DNA of 64,000 nucleotides from positions 1,037,369 to 1,101,368 of the forward strand of contig NZ_KI912613.1 in assembly GCF_000519325.1 (NCBI RefSeq), given 5' to 3'. This stretch comes from Patulibacter minatonensis DSM 18081. GTDB taxonomy: Bacteria > Actinomycetota > Thermoleophilia > Solirubrobacterales > Solirubrobacteraceae. Under the pieces are notes generated by a model. That model saw only the letters and a list, made by a program, of their open reading frames with translations. It was not told where the DNA came from and made no database searches. The position numbers and the translations under genes are program-made. Shown piece after piece: positions 44,973-53,561 of this stretch (positions are counted from its first letter, which is position 1; each line of letters begins with the position of its first letter).

Positions 44973-45499
44973 CGGGACTGCTCCTCGTGATGCGCGTCCG
45001 CGGGGTGCGCGGACGTGAGGGTGGGGTCGGCCGCGGGGCGGTCGGCCGGGACGTAGGTGGGGCGGGCGTCGCACCCGGAGAACGCCTCACGCAGGCGGAC
45101 GATCCCGTCCGCCAGGCCGGTGACCTCGTCGTGGTCCCAGTCGGCGACGGCGATGCCGAGCGCGTCGAGGAGGCGCTGGTGCGCCCCCGCGAGCTTCGCG
45201 GTCCCGTCGTCGGTGATGGCGACGAGGCTCGAGCGGCCGTCGTGCGGGTCGGCGACCCGGTCGACGAAGCCCTCGTCCTGCAGGGCCTGGATCTGGCGGC
45301 TGGCGACCGAGAGGTTGACCTGCACGTCGGCCGCGACGTCGCTGATGCGCGCCGGGCCGATCCGCTCGACCGCGCTGAGGACCATCAGGCCCGCGACGGC
45401 GTGCTCGCCACCGGCGAACCGCTGGAGCTCGCGCCGAAGGGCGGAGAGGTTGTAGAGCGCGTGGGCGAGCTCGTCGATGTCGTGGGCGGTGTGGGCCAT
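44969..45499 (-). CDS. MarR-family repressor of the efflux operon
   Basis: A 176-residue winged-helix regulator. Core: AVERIGPARISDVAADVQVNLSVASRQIQALQDEGFVDRVADPHDGRSS, with helix-turn-helix and wing (DPHDGRS). A 25-residue His/Asp/Pro-rich tail follows. The ATG at 45499 starts the homology. It probably represses its own promoter, which carries paired inverted repeats, and is released by the substrates of the coupled MFS pump. This is the usual autoregulated MarR-pump design. Confidence 0.9.
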   Translation of the reverse strand: MAHTAHDIDELAHALYNLSALRRELQRFAGGEHAVAGLMVLSAVERIGPARISDVAADVQVNLSVASRQIQALQDEGFVDRVADPHDGRSSLVAITDDGTAKLAGAHQRLLDALGIAVADWDHDEVTGLADGIVRLREAFSGCDARPTYVPADRPAADPTLTSAHPADAHHEEQSR

Positions 45500-45512
45500 G
45501 GGTTGCGATACC

Positions 45513-45560
45513 TGCTTCCTGCAAGCAAGTATACCCACAACTGCTTGCTTTACGCAAGCA
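45513..45560 (-). promoter_or_regulatory. marR-MFS promoter with two inverted-repeat operators
   Basis: On the minus strand TTGCGT (45552-45557) and TATACT (45528-45533) are 18 bp apart. Operator A, TGCTT-N5-AAGCA (45513-45527), lies just downstream of the -10. Operator B, TGCTTGC-N5-GCAAGCA (45542-45560), covers the -35. Both share TGCTT/AAGCA half-sites, typical of MarR binding. Confidence 0.8.
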
Positions 45561-45691
45561 CGTAGTTCCCGGGCGTGTCCGGGCGTCCGTCCGGGCCGCT
45601 GGCCCGGCGCCGGGGACCCGCCCGCCCGGCCCACGCCGCGGACCACCGCCCGGCCCGGGTCGGGCGGTCGACGGGCCCGGGGCGGACCGCC

Positions 45692-46390
45692 CTACCAGCC
45701 GACGCTGCCGTGGCAGTCGGTGTAGGTGCCCGTCGGCCCGTCGGCGGCGACGGTCGCCATCGCCACGATCGCGTCGGTGCCCTCCTCGACCGTCTGCGGG
45801 CCGCTGTTCCCGTTCAGGTCCGTCGCGGTGTAGCCGGGGTCCACGCAGTTGACGCGCAGGTCGGGGAGCGCCGCCGCCCACTGGGTGGTCAGCATGTTCA
45901 GCGCCGCCTTCGACGACGTGTAGGCGGGTGCCTGGAAGCTGCTCTCGATGCGGTCCGGGTCCGAGGTGGCCTCGTGCGAGCCGAGGCCGCTGGAGACGTT
46001 GACCACCACGCCCCCGGTGCCCGCCTGCAGCAGGGGCAGGAACTTCTGGAAGACGCGCACGGGCCCGAAGACGTTCACCGCGTAGACGGCCTCGACGTCC
46101 TCCGCGGTGACCTCGCCGACGGGGTCCTGACCGCCGGCGACACCGGCGTTGTTGATCAGGACGTCGAGGGTGCCGCCGGTCGCCGCGGACACCTCCTCCA
46201 CCGCGCGGCCGACGCTCGCGTCGTCGGTGACGTCGAGGACGATGTGGCGGGCCCCGAGGGCCTCCGCGGCCTCGCGACCGCGCTCGGGGTCGCGCGCCCC
46301 GACCCAGACGTCGTGGCCGTCGGCGAGGAGCCGCCGGGCGGCCTCGCGGCCGAGGCCCTTGTTCGCGCCGGTGATGAGGATGGTCGACAT
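45692..46390 (-). CDS. Short-chain dehydrogenase/reductase (classical SDR)
   Basis: A 232-residue protein. TGANKGLG (residues 7-14) binds NAD(P), LINNAG is the structural Asn motif, Ser lies in NVSSGLGS, and YTSSK gives the catalytic Tyr and Lys, so the active site is complete. The substrate is an unknown alcohol or carbonyl. AGGAC precedes the ATG at 46390. It stands alone between the marR operon and the hydroxyacid dehydrogenase. Confidence 0.92.
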   Translation of the reverse strand: MSTILITGANKGLGREAARRLLADGHDVWVGARDPERGREAAEALGARHIVLDVTDDASVGRAVEEVSAATGGTLDVLINNAGVAGGQDPVGEVTAEDVEAVYAVNVFGPVRVFQKFLPLLQAGTGGVVVNVSSGLGSHEATSDPDRIESSFQAPAYTSSKAALNMLTTQWAAALPDLRVNCVDPGYTATDLNGNSGPQTVEEGTDAIVAMATVAADGPTGTYTDCHGSVGW

Positions 46391-46490
46391 GTCCTCATGC
46401 TCGCGCGGACGGGTCCCGGGCCCCATGGACAGGGCCATCGCGCCGACGGCGGATCCAACCCGCCGGCACGAAGGGCGCGGGCCGTCGGCC

Positions 46491-47474
46491 TCAGCCGCGC
46501 AACGGCGGGACCACGTTCGGTGCCGTCCTGCCGGCCAGGACCGCCGCGATGTTGCGGAGCGCCATGTGGGTCATCGCGGTCCGGGTCTCGAGCGACGCGG
46601 ACCCGAGGTGCGGGAGGCAGACGAGGCGCGGCTCGTGGAGGAGCGGGTCCGCCGGGTCGCGGAGGGGTTCTGTGGCGAAGACGTCGAGCCCGGCGGAGTG
46701 CAGCCGGCCCTCGCGCAGGGCGGCGAGGAGGGCGTCCTCGTCGACGACCCCGCCGCGCGCCGTGGAGACCAGGGTGCCCTCGGGACCGATGAGATCGAGC
46801 TCGCGGGCGCCGATCAGGTCGGCGGTCTCCGGGGTCTTCGGCACGTTCAGCGACACGACGTCGGAGCGCTCGAGCAGCTCGTCGAGACTGACCGCCTCGG
46901 CGATCCCGTCGGCGGGCTTCGGGCTGCGGCTGTGCTGGACGACGGTCATCCCGAAGCCCGCGGCGCGCCGGCCGACCGCGGAGCCGATGTCGCCGTAGCC
47001 GACGATCCCGAGCGTCGCGCCCGCGACCTGGAGGCCGAGGAACGACCGCGGATCGAACGCGCCCCATTCCCCGGCGCGGGTGGTGTCGAGCGCCGGGACG
47101 AGCAGCCGGCGCGCCATGAGGATCAGCGCGAACGCGACGTCGGCGGTGGCGTCCGCCAGCACCCCGGGGGTGTGGGTCACGACGACCCCGCGCTCGCGGG
47201 CGGCGTCGAGGTCGACGTTGTCGAAGCCGACCGCCACCAGCGCGACGACCTTGATCTGCGGGTTCGCGTCGAAGAACTCCGCGCCGACCTGGTCGGGCGT
47301 CGAGACGACCAGCGCGTCGCAGCCGGCGGCCAGGTCGCGGAGGCCGGCGGCGTCGGGGGACGCGCCCTCGTCGGGGAGCACGAGCTCGGCGCCGTCCGGC
47401 AGCGGCGCGTCCTCGAGCCCCGGGTATCCCCGGCGGGAGAGCGCGATGCGGACGGTCGGGGCGTCGGACGTCAT
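46491..47474 (-). CDS. D-isomer-specific 2-hydroxyacid dehydrogenase (glyoxylate/hydroxypyruvate reductase-like)
   Basis: A 327-residue enzyme. IVGYGDIGSAVGRRA is the NAD(P) fold. STARGGVVDE gives the catalytic Arg, DVFATEPL the Glu and LPHLGSAS the His, as in glyoxylate reductases and phosphoglycerate dehydrogenase. It reduces a 2-keto acid to a D-2-hydroxy acid. The ATG at 47474 has TAGCGT on the minus strand ending 7 nt before it (47482-47487). The threonine aldolase gene lies upstream on the same strand, 117 bp away, so a shared glycine/glyoxylate role is possible. Confidence 0.93.
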   Translation of the reverse strand: MTSDAPTVRIALSRRGYPGLEDAPLPDGAELVLPDEGASPDAAGLRDLAAGCDALVVSTPDQVGAEFFDANPQIKVVALVAVGFDNVDLDAARERGVVVTHTPGVLADATADVAFALILMARRLLVPALDTTRAGEWGAFDPRSFLGLQVAGATLGIVGYGDIGSAVGRRAAGFGMTVVQHSRSPKPADGIAEAVSLDELLERSDVVSLNVPKTPETADLIGARELDLIGPEGTLVSTARGGVVDEDALLAALREGRLHSAGLDVFATEPLRDPADPLLHEPRLVCLPHLGSASLETRTAMTHMALRNIAAVLAGRTAPNVVPPLRG

Positions 47475-47590
47475 GCGCGGGACGCTAGCGGCGTCGGGGT
47501 TCGATCCCGGTCCAACCGTCGGTGCGCCGCGGTCGGGCGGAGGGTCGACCGGTCCGCGACGGCCCGCTCGTCGCCGCCGCACGGAGCGCG

Positions 47591-48628
47591 TCAGGCCCCG
47601 ACGGCGGACCCGCACGTCGCCGCGACGGCGTCCGCGAACGCGTCGACCTCGTCCGGCGTCGTGTCCCAGGAGCACATCCAGCGGACCTCGCCCGTCGACT
47701 CGTCCCAGGTGTAGAAGCGGAACTCCTCGAGCAGCCGGTCGGCCACGCCGTCGGGCAGGAGCGCGAAGACCGCGTTGGCCTGCACGCGCTGGGTGAGCGT
47801 CACGCCCGGGACGTCCTGCACCGCCGCGGCCAGGCGGGTGGCCATCGCGTTGGCGTGCGCGGCGCTCGTGCGCCACAGCTCGCCCTCGAGCAGCGCGACG
47901 ACCTGCGCGGCGAGGAACCGCCCCTTCGACGCGAGCTGGAGGGTCTGCTTGCGCAGGTAGGTCGTGCCCTCGCCGACGCCGTCGGTCAAGAGGACGAGCG
48001 CCTCGGCGCCGAGCAGCCCGTTCTTCGTGCCGCCGAACGACAGCGCGTCGACCCCCAGGTCGGTCGACGTCGCGGCGAGCGGGACGCCCAGTCCCGCGGC
48101 GGCGTTGGCGATCCGGGACCCGTCGACGTGGAGCAGCAGGTCGTGCGCGTGGGCGTGGTCGGCGAGCTCGCGGAGCTCGCCGGGCTCGTAGCGGGTGCCG
48201 AGCTCGGTGCTCTGCGTGACCGATACGACGCGGGGCTGGACCGCGTGCTCGTCGCCGACGCGCGTCAGGTGCCGGTCCACGAGTCCGGGCGTGAGCTTGC
48301 CGTCGGGGGTCGGGAGGGTCAGGAGCTTCGTGCCGCCCATCGACTCGGGCGCGCCGCCCTCGTCGACGTTGACGTGGGCGGTCTCGGCGCAGATCACGCC
48401 CTGCCACGGCCGGCAGAGCGCCCGGAACGCCAGGACGTTCGCCCCGGTGCCGTTGAAGACGAGCCAGGACCGGGCCGTCGGCCCGAGGTGCCGGCGCAGG
48501 AGCTCCTCCGCCCGCGCCGTCCAGGGGTCCTCGCCGTACGCGACGGCGTGGTCGACGTTCGCGTCGGCGATCGCCGCGAGGACCTCGGGGTGGACGCCCG
48601 CGTAGTTGTCGGAGGCGAAGCCCTTCAT
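47591..48628 (-). CDS. Low-specificity threonine aldolase-like PLP enzyme
   Basis: A 345-residue PLP-dependent fold-type I enzyme. It begins FASDNYAGVHPEVL, has FNGTGANVLA, LLLHVDGSRIANAAAGLG (Asp that binds the PLP ring) and SFGGTKNGLLGAE, where the Lys carries PLP. It should cleave threonine to glycine and acetaldehyde, or a related beta-hydroxy amino acid. GAGGA or a GAGGAT -10 precedes the ATG at 48628. Confidence 0.9.
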   Translation of the reverse strand: MKGFASDNYAGVHPEVLAAIADANVDHAVAYGEDPWTARAEELLRRHLGPTARSWLVFNGTGANVLAFRALCRPWQGVICAETAHVNVDEGGAPESMGGTKLLTLPTPDGKLTPGLVDRHLTRVGDEHAVQPRVVSVTQSTELGTRYEPGELRELADHAHAHDLLLHVDGSRIANAAAGLGVPLAATSTDLGVDALSFGGTKNGLLGAEALVLLTDGVGEGTTYLRKQTLQLASKGRFLAAQVVALLEGELWRTSAAHANAMATRLAAAVQDVPGVTLTQRVQANAVFALLPDGVADRLLEEFRFYTWDESTGEVRWMCSWDTTPDEVDAFADAVAATCGSAVGA

Positions 48629-48725
48629 CGCCCGATCCTCGCATCCGGGGCGTGCGACCCCGTCGCCCGGGGACGCCGCCCGCCGGTGCCTCCCGGCCCG
48701 GCCCCGTCGTGCGGACCGGTGCCCC

Positions 48726-50876
48726 TCACGCGGCGACCGCGGCCGAGGCCGCCGAGACCCGCTCCGGCCGCTCCAGCGCCGGCGCCATCTTCAGGCGCAG
48801 CGACGTGTAGAAGATCGAGAGCGGGAACTCGTCGTCGAGGACCTCGTCGACGTGGACCCGCGGGTCCTCGACCTCGGCCAGCGGCTGCGACGCCCAGACG
48901 GAGCCCGCGGCCGGCGGGACGTACGTGGCGACCAGCGCGTGGGCGGCGCGCCAGTGCCCGAGCTTCGTGCGGTCGATGCCCTCGCGGTAGAGGTCCTCGA
49001 CCAGGGTGCGGAGCTCCAGGACGCCGTCGGCGACGTGGTCCCAGTCGATCGACAGGCGGTTGTCCGTCCAGTGCAGCCGGCCCGTCCGGTGCAGGTAGGC
49101 GAACAGGAGCTGTCCGCCGAGCCCGTCGTAGTTCCGCACCCGCGTGCCCGTCACCGGGAAGCGGAAGAGACGGTCGAGCAGGATCGCGCGCTGCGCGTCG
49201 CGGGCGACGGCGACGCCCTGCCGCTCGAGCAGCACGGACTCGCCGAACGCGGTGAGGTCGCAGCGGAGCTCCTCCAGCGCGTACATCCAGTACGGCATGC
49301 GCTGGCGGATCATGAACGGGTCGAACGGCAGGTCGCCGTGGCTGTGCGCGCGGTCGTGGACGAGGTCCCACAGCAGGTAGGCGTCCTGCGCCGCGCGCTG
49401 CGAGGCGCACAGCGCCGCGACGTCCGGCGGCAGGTCGAGCCGCAGGATCCCGGCCGCGGCGGTGACGGTGCGACGGAAGCGCTCGGCCTCGCGGTCGCAG
49501 AAGATCCCGCCGAAGTGGTTGGCCGCGCGCTCGGCCACCGAGACCGTCTCGGGGAACAGCACTGCGCACTCCGAGTCGTAGCCCGAGGTGTGGTCGACGA
49601 AGGTCACCGGGACGAACTTCGCGTTGTCGTACCGCTCGCGCTCCAGGTGCGCGAGCCACGCCGGCCACGGCACCCGGACGAGCAGGGCCTCGAACGCGGT
49701 GTCGCGCGAGCCGTTCTGCTTGTACATCGGGAACAGCACGAGGTGCTCGACGCCGTCGCGACGCTCGAGGTCGGGGCGGAACGCCTCGAGCGACGGCCCG
49801 AAGTCCGGCACGCCGAACCCGTCGTCGGCCCAGTGCCGGAGGTCGTCCACGACGGCGGCGAGGTACGCGGACTGGTGCGGCAGGTGGGGCGCCAGGGCCT
49901 GCACCGCGGCGACGACCTCGCGGACCTGGTCGGCGGCCTCGGCGGTGTGGCGGTCGCCACCCGCCGCGACGTCGATCGCGCCGTCGGGCCGCTGCAGCGC
50001 GCGCAGGGCCTCGACGGCACCGACGAGCGCCGACCAGGCCGGGTCGGTGAAGGCGGAGGACGGCTCGTCCGCGCCCTCGTCGGCCATCGACGGCGCGGCG
50101 AGCCACGACGTCAGGTTGCGGAGCAGGGTCTCGTGGTCGCCGTCGCCGAGGCAGTCGTCGCCGAAGAGGTCGGAGTCGCCCAGGACCGCGACGCGGCCGG
50201 CCCCGGCGGACGCCACCGCCGCGAGCGGGGCGTCGGGGGTCGAGGCGGTCGCCGACGTCCGCAGCAGCGCCCGCGCGCCGCCCGCGAGGTCGAGGGTGGC
50301 CGCCCGGTAGAAGCACGCGCTCGAGACCCCGGCCAGGAGGTCGACACCGCCGATGCGCCCCGCGGCCCCGCGGACCGGCGCGGCGAGCACCCAGTGCGGG
50401 GCACGGTCGTGGTGCGCGTAGTCCGAGACGACCTCGTTGTGGACGGCGATCCCGTACGGGGCGAGGAGCTCGGTGACGTTGTTGCCGTACTTCTCGTGCT
50501 CCTCCTCCGCCAGGACGAGCAGGCCGCCGCCGGCCGCGACGAACGCGTGGATCGCGTCGAGCTCCTCCGCGCGCAGGAGCGGACCGTCGCCGGGCACGGT
50601 CCGCTCCCAGCGGGGCTCCGACGGATGCGCGATGACGAGCACGTCGACGTCGGCGAGCACCGCGGGCGTGAGGACCCCCGCGGTGTGCGCCCGGACGTCC
50701 AGGTCCCACCGCCGCAGGCGCTCGGCGGCCTGCGCGTAGGAGGAGTCCTCGGGGTGCGACGGCTGCATCTCGCGCGCCACGTCGGGGCGGATCGTCCACG
50801 CCTCGCGGTGCGCCTCGTCGAACAGGACCCGCGCGAGCGGGTGACGGGTGGGCACCGGGGGGATGTCGAGGCTCAT
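48726..50876 (-). CDS. DUF6421-like protein fused to a DUF4350-like N-terminal domain
   Basis: A 716-residue protein. Residues 14-280 begin RVLFDEAHREAW and contain VLVIAHPSE, AFVAAGGGLLVLAEE and RVAVLGDSDLFGD, a flavodoxin/GATase-like fold similar to DUF4350. Residues 300-700 resemble DUF6421 as I recall it: RAAQDAYLLWDLVHDRAHSHG and ALEELRCDLTAFGES, split here as LLWDLVHDRAHSHG and LEELRCDLTAF. The HDxxH and EELRCD residues may bind a metal. No activity is known to me. The ATG at 50876 begins the first domain. It diverges from an Lrp/AsnC regulator gene with 79 bp between, so that regulator probably controls it. Confidence 0.7.
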   Translation of the reverse strand: MSLDIPPVPTRHPLARVLFDEAHREAWTIRPDVAREMQPSHPEDSSYAQAAERLRRWDLDVRAHTAGVLTPAVLADVDVLVIAHPSEPRWERTVPGDGPLLRAEELDAIHAFVAAGGGLLVLAEEEHEKYGNNVTELLAPYGIAVHNEVVSDYAHHDRAPHWVLAAPVRGAAGRIGGVDLLAGVSSACFYRAATLDLAGGARALLRTSATASTPDAPLAAVASAGAGRVAVLGDSDLFGDDCLGDGDHETLLRNLTSWLAAPSMADEGADEPSSAFTDPAWSALVGAVEALRALQRPDGAIDVAAGGDRHTAEAADQVREVVAAVQALAPHLPHQSAYLAAVVDDLRHWADDGFGVPDFGPSLEAFRPDLERRDGVEHLVLFPMYKQNGSRDTAFEALLVRVPWPAWLAHLERERYDNAKFVPVTFVDHTSGYDSECAVLFPETVSVAERAANHFGGIFCDREAERFRRTVTAAAGILRLDLPPDVAALCASQRAAQDAYLLWDLVHDRAHSHGDLPFDPFMIRQRMPYWMYALEELRCDLTAFGESVLLERQGVAVARDAQRAILLDRLFRFPVTGTRVRNYDGLGGQLLFAYLHRTGRLHWTDNRLSIDWDHVADGVLELRTLVEDLYREGIDRTKLGHWRAAHALVATYVPPAAGSVWASQPLAEVEDPRVHVDEVLDDEFPLSIFYTSLRLKMAPALERPERVSAASAAVAA

Positions 50877-50942
50877 GGCGATGGCGTCAACGCTACGGGC
50901 CCCATGATCCGCTGTCGATGCCGACCTGCGTCGAATTCGTGT

Positions 50943-50948
50943 CAGAAT
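50943..50948 (+). promoter_or_regulatory. Candidate -10 for the Lrp/AsnC gene and divergent control region
   Basis: CAGAAT ends 7 nt before the ATG at 50956. GAATTC or GAAT half-sites recur at 50933, 50945 and 50974, possibly regulator contacts in the 79-bp divergent gap. Confidence 0.4.
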
Positions 50949-50955
50949 CGTGCAG

Positions 50956-51399
50956 ATGGATGACATCGACCGCCGAATTCTTGCGCTGCTCCTCGAGGAC
51001 GGACGGCGGACCTACGACGACGTCGCCGCGCACGTGTCGCTGAGCGCCCCGTCGGCCAAGCGGCGCATCGACCGGCTGCGCGCGTCAGGCGTCCTCCGGG
51101 GCTTCACCGCGTCGATCGACCACGGGGCGCTCGGCTTCCAGACCGAGGCGCTCGTCGAACTCTTCTACGGTCCGGCGGTGCAGCTGGACGAGGTCGCGGC
51201 GTCGCTGCGGATCCGGCCGGAGGTCGTCGAGGCGTGGAGCGTCACGGGCGAGGCCGACGCGATCGCGCGGGTCCGGACGAAGGACAACCTCGACCTCGAG
51301 CGCCTGATCCGCGACCTGCAGCGCGACGGCCAGGTCGTCCGCACCCGCTCGCAGATCGTGCTCTCGCGGCTGGTGGGCCCGGGCGAGCCGGGCCAGTAG
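50956..51399 (+). CDS. Lrp/AsnC-family transcriptional regulator
   Basis: A 147-residue protein. DDIDRRILALLLEDGRRTYDDVAAHVSLSAPSAKRRIDRLRASGVLRGF is the typical N-terminal helix-turn-helix (split as DDIDRRILALLLEDGRRT and LSAPSAKRRIDRLRASGV). It is followed by a RAM ligand-binding domain (VVEAWSVTGEADAIARVRTKD). It should sense an amino acid or similar effector. The GTG at 50950 would add two residues; ATG 50956 fits the leaderless -10. The divergent DUF6421-like gene is the likely target. Confidence 0.93.
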   Translation: MDDIDRRILALLLEDGRRTYDDVAAHVSLSAPSAKRRIDRLRASGVLRGFTASIDHGALGFQTEALVELFYGPAVQLDEVAASLRIRPEVVEAWSVTGEADAIARVRTKDNLDLERLIRDLQRDGQVVRTRSQIVLSRLVGPGEPGQ

Positions 51400-51421
51400 A
51401 GCAAGGCGTCGACGTGGAGCG

Positions 51422-51820
51422 TCAGTTCTGGGCGCCGCCGATACCGAGGCGCGCGTCCGCGAAGCCCGGCGGGCTCGAGATGATCTGGCTGAAGCGGACG
51501 ACGGTGACGATGTCGTCCTGCGTGACCGTGCGGCCGTAGATCTGCTCGAGGAAGTGGATGAGCTCGTCGTGCCGGCGGAACTCCGGGTTGTCGTGCTCGA
51601 TGTCGCGGGGCGAGAGGTCGCGGACCCGCTTGACCTCGACCGCGTCGATGACGGCGTCGAAGATCTTCTCGCGCGGGGAGAACTGATACCCGATCGTCAC
51701 GAGGACCGCCTGGTTCTTGCGGTACTTGTGGGACTTGTCGCCGAGCCGGATCGTGGCGGTCTTGCGGCCCCGCTTCAGCTGGTCGGCGAAGATGCGGGAG
51801 TAGAAGTTCAGGACCTGCAT
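51422..51820 (-). CDS. ASCH-domain protein
   Basis: A 132-residue protein. LNFYSRIFADQLKRGRKTATIRLGDKSHKYRKNQAVLV (split: FYSRIFADQLKRGRKTATIR and GDKSHKYRKNQAVLV) matches the ASCH beta-barrel, related to PUA RNA-binding domains; EHDNPEFRRHDELIHFLEQIYG follows. Some ASCH proteins are ribonucleases or hydrolyse acetylcytidine; the role here is unknown. It is convergent with the Lrp/AsnC gene and lies 63 bp downstream of the Nudix gene. Confidence 0.85.
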   Translation of the reverse strand: MQVLNFYSRIFADQLKRGRKTATIRLGDKSHKYRKNQAVLVTIGYQFSPREKIFDAVIDAVEVKRVRDLSPRDIEHDNPEFRRHDELIHFLEQIYGRTVTQDDIVTVVRFSQIISSPPGFADARLGIGGAQN

Positions 51821-51883
51821 GCGGGGCGAACCCTAACGGCCGGGGGTGCCCCTGGCCATGGATTGCACGGATCGGCCCGCTTT

Positions 51884-52573
51884 TCAGGCGCCCGGGGTCC
51901 GCGCCATCGCCTGGGCGACCATCTCGCGGTCGCCGGGGAACGCGAGCTCGTCGAGCGCCTGCTCGAGCGGCATCCAGTAGGCGCGGGTGACCTCGAAGCC
52001 GTCGGCGATCGGCTCGCCCTCGACGTGCGCGCAGAGGTACATGCGGACGGTCTTGCGGATCCGCTTGCCCTCGCGCTGGTACCAGTAGACGACCTCGCCC
52101 AGGCGGGCGGTGATCGACGCGGAGACCGACGTCTCCTCCCAGATCTCGCGCAGCGCTGCGGTCGGCGGGTCCTCGCCCTCCTCCGGGTGGCCCTTGGGGA
52201 GGGTCGCGATCGTCCGGCCGTCGGGGCGGACGGGGTTGATGACGAGGCACGCGCCGTCGCGCACGACGACGCCGCCGCAGGAGAACTCCTTCTCGGCCGG
52301 CGGCTTCCCGCCACCGGTGCCCGGGCCGCGGCCCCGGCCGCCACGACGACGCCGCCGCCCGCCGCGGGCGCCGGTGGCCGCGGACGTCGGGGCGTCCTTC
52401 TTCGCGCCGTCTTGTCGACCACCGGGCGCGTTCCTGCCGCCGTCCCGGGGGCCGTCGCCGCCTGCGGACTGCTTCTTCGACTGGCCCTCCGCGGACGGAC
52501 CGTCACCCGGGGAGCCGGGTGCGGCGTCCGTGGCGGGGCGACCGGATCGTCGTCCCCGCCGGCGGCGGGCCAT
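51884..52573 (-). CDS. Nudix hydrolase with a long basic N-terminal tail
   Basis: A 229-residue protein. Residues 1-90 are disordered and very basic (MARRRRGRRSGRP, later GGRRRRRGGRGRGPG). Residues 92-229 are a Nudix domain: CGGVVVRDG, and the Nudix box GHPEEGEDPPTAALREIWEETSV (GxxxxxExxxxxxxREUxEExxU; the last Gly is Ser). It cleaves a nucleoside diphosphate-linked compound. The tail could bind nucleic acid or anionic membranes. The ATG overlaps the upstream crp-like stop (TGATG at 52575-52571), so expression is coupled to that regulator. Confidence 0.88.
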   Translation of the reverse strand: MARRRRGRRSGRPATDAAPGSPGDGPSAEGQSKKQSAGGDGPRDGGRNAPGGRQDGAKKDAPTSAATGARGGRRRRRGGRGRGPGTGGGKPPAEKEFSCGGVVVRDGACLVINPVRPDGRTIATLPKGHPEEGEDPPTAALREIWEETSVSASITARLGEVVYWYQREGKRIRKTVRMYLCAHVEGEPIADGFEVTRAYWMPLEQALDELAFPGDREMVAQAMARTPGA

Positions 52574-53286
52574 CAGTACACGTAGCGGTCCAGCGCCGCC
52601 GGATCGTGCACGAGGATGCGTCCCCGGCCCTGCTTCAGCACGCCCGCCCGCTCGAGGACGGCGAGGAACCGGCTCGCGGACTCGCGCGAGCTGCCCGCCA
52701 GCTGGGCGATGTCCGCCTGCGTGATGCGGATCTCGACCTCGGGGTCCTCGTTGCCCTCCTCGCGCGCCTGCTCGACGAGGCGGGTCATCACGCCCGCGAC
52801 ACGGGACTGCACCGTCTGGAACGACTGGCGGGAGAGGCGCTCGTTGGCCTCGCGCAGCCGGCGGCCGAGCGCGACCACGAGCTTGGCGGAGATGTCGGGG
52901 TGCTCGCGCATCAGTCGGCGCATGTCGCCGGCGAGGATCGCGAGGGCCTGGACGCGGTCCAGTGCCTCGACGGTGGCGGAACGCCGGTCGGTGTCGAACA
53001 TCGCGAGCTCGCCGAAGATGTCGCCGGTGCCGAAGTGCGCCAGCGTGATCGCGCGGCCGTCGGGGTGGTGGCGCACCGCGCGGCAGTGGCCCTCCTTCAC
53101 GACGTAGCAGGTGTCCGACTTGTCGTTCTCCCGGAAGATCACCTGCTGCGGTGAGAATCGCCGGGGGACGGCGACCTCCGCGACACGCTGGAGATCTTCG
53201 GGCGCGAGGGTCTCGAAGACCGGTACGCGGCCCAAGAGCTCGAGCGTGGGATCGATGTCGTTGACCTGATGCTCGGTGGCGCCCAC
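52573..53286 (-). CDS. Crp/Fnr-family transcriptional regulator
   Basis: A 237-residue protein. A cyclic-nucleotide-binding barrel holds the phosphate cassette GDIFGELAMFDTDRRSATVEAL (split: GDIFGELAMFDTD and RRSATVEAL), whose Glu and Arg-Ser contact cAMP. A long helix (LREANERLSRQSFQTVQ) leads to a winged helix with ADIAQLAGSSRESASRFLAVLERAG. It resembles actinobacterial Crp. The start is GTG 53286. An imperfect palindrome TGTGA-N3-CCACA at 53291-53303 on plus could be an autoregulatory site. The Nudix gene follows with a TGATG overlap. Confidence 0.92.
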   Translation of the reverse strand: MGATEHQVNDIDPTLELLGRVPVFETLAPEDLQRVAEVAVPRRFSPQQVIFRENDKSDTCYVVKEGHCRAVRHHPDGRAITLAHFGTGDIFGELAMFDTDRRSATVEALDRVQALAILAGDMRRLMREHPDISAKLVVALGRRLREANERLSRQSFQTVQSRVAGVMTRLVEQAREEGNEDPEVEIRITQADIAQLAGSSRESASRFLAVLERAGVLKQGRGRILVHDPAALDRYVY

Positions 53287-53484
53287 CCCATGTGATTACC
53301 ACACACAACGGTCGGACGCGACGAATTGCTCGGACGTCCTCGCGTCCCTGTGTGATCTCTGGACACTCCTGGACGGCGTCCTGACGGGGCGGAGCGGACG
53401 ACCGGGTCCGGCCCTGGAGGATGTGACGATCCGGTGACCGACGGAGCCTCGGGCGGTGTGGGTCAGGATTCCGGGGTCACCGAT

Positions 53485-53499
53485 GGTCGGATACCGACC
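53485..53499. repeat. 15-bp palindrome GGTCGGATACCGACC, copy 3
   Basis: Identical to copy 2 at 36357, and preceded by the same GGTCACCGAT. It lies 62 bp before copy 4. Confidence 0.85.
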
Positions 53500-53546
53500 G
53501 GAGCTGACCTCGACGCTCCCCTCGACGTCCTACCGCGGTCACCGAC

Positions 53547-53561
53547 GGTCGGATACCGACC
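53547..53561. repeat. 15-bp palindrome, copy 4
   Basis: Identical 15-mer preceded by GGTCACCGAC. A degenerate GGTCACGGACGACGG follows 60 bp later, so the pair may be part of a decayed 60-62-bp array. Confidence 0.85.

Noticed and set aside
53291-53303. Firm Crp-binding site before the Crp gene
   Set aside because: The half-sites TGTGA and CCACA are only 3 bp apart and imperfect, unlike the usual 6-bp spacing. It is mentioned only as a possibility.
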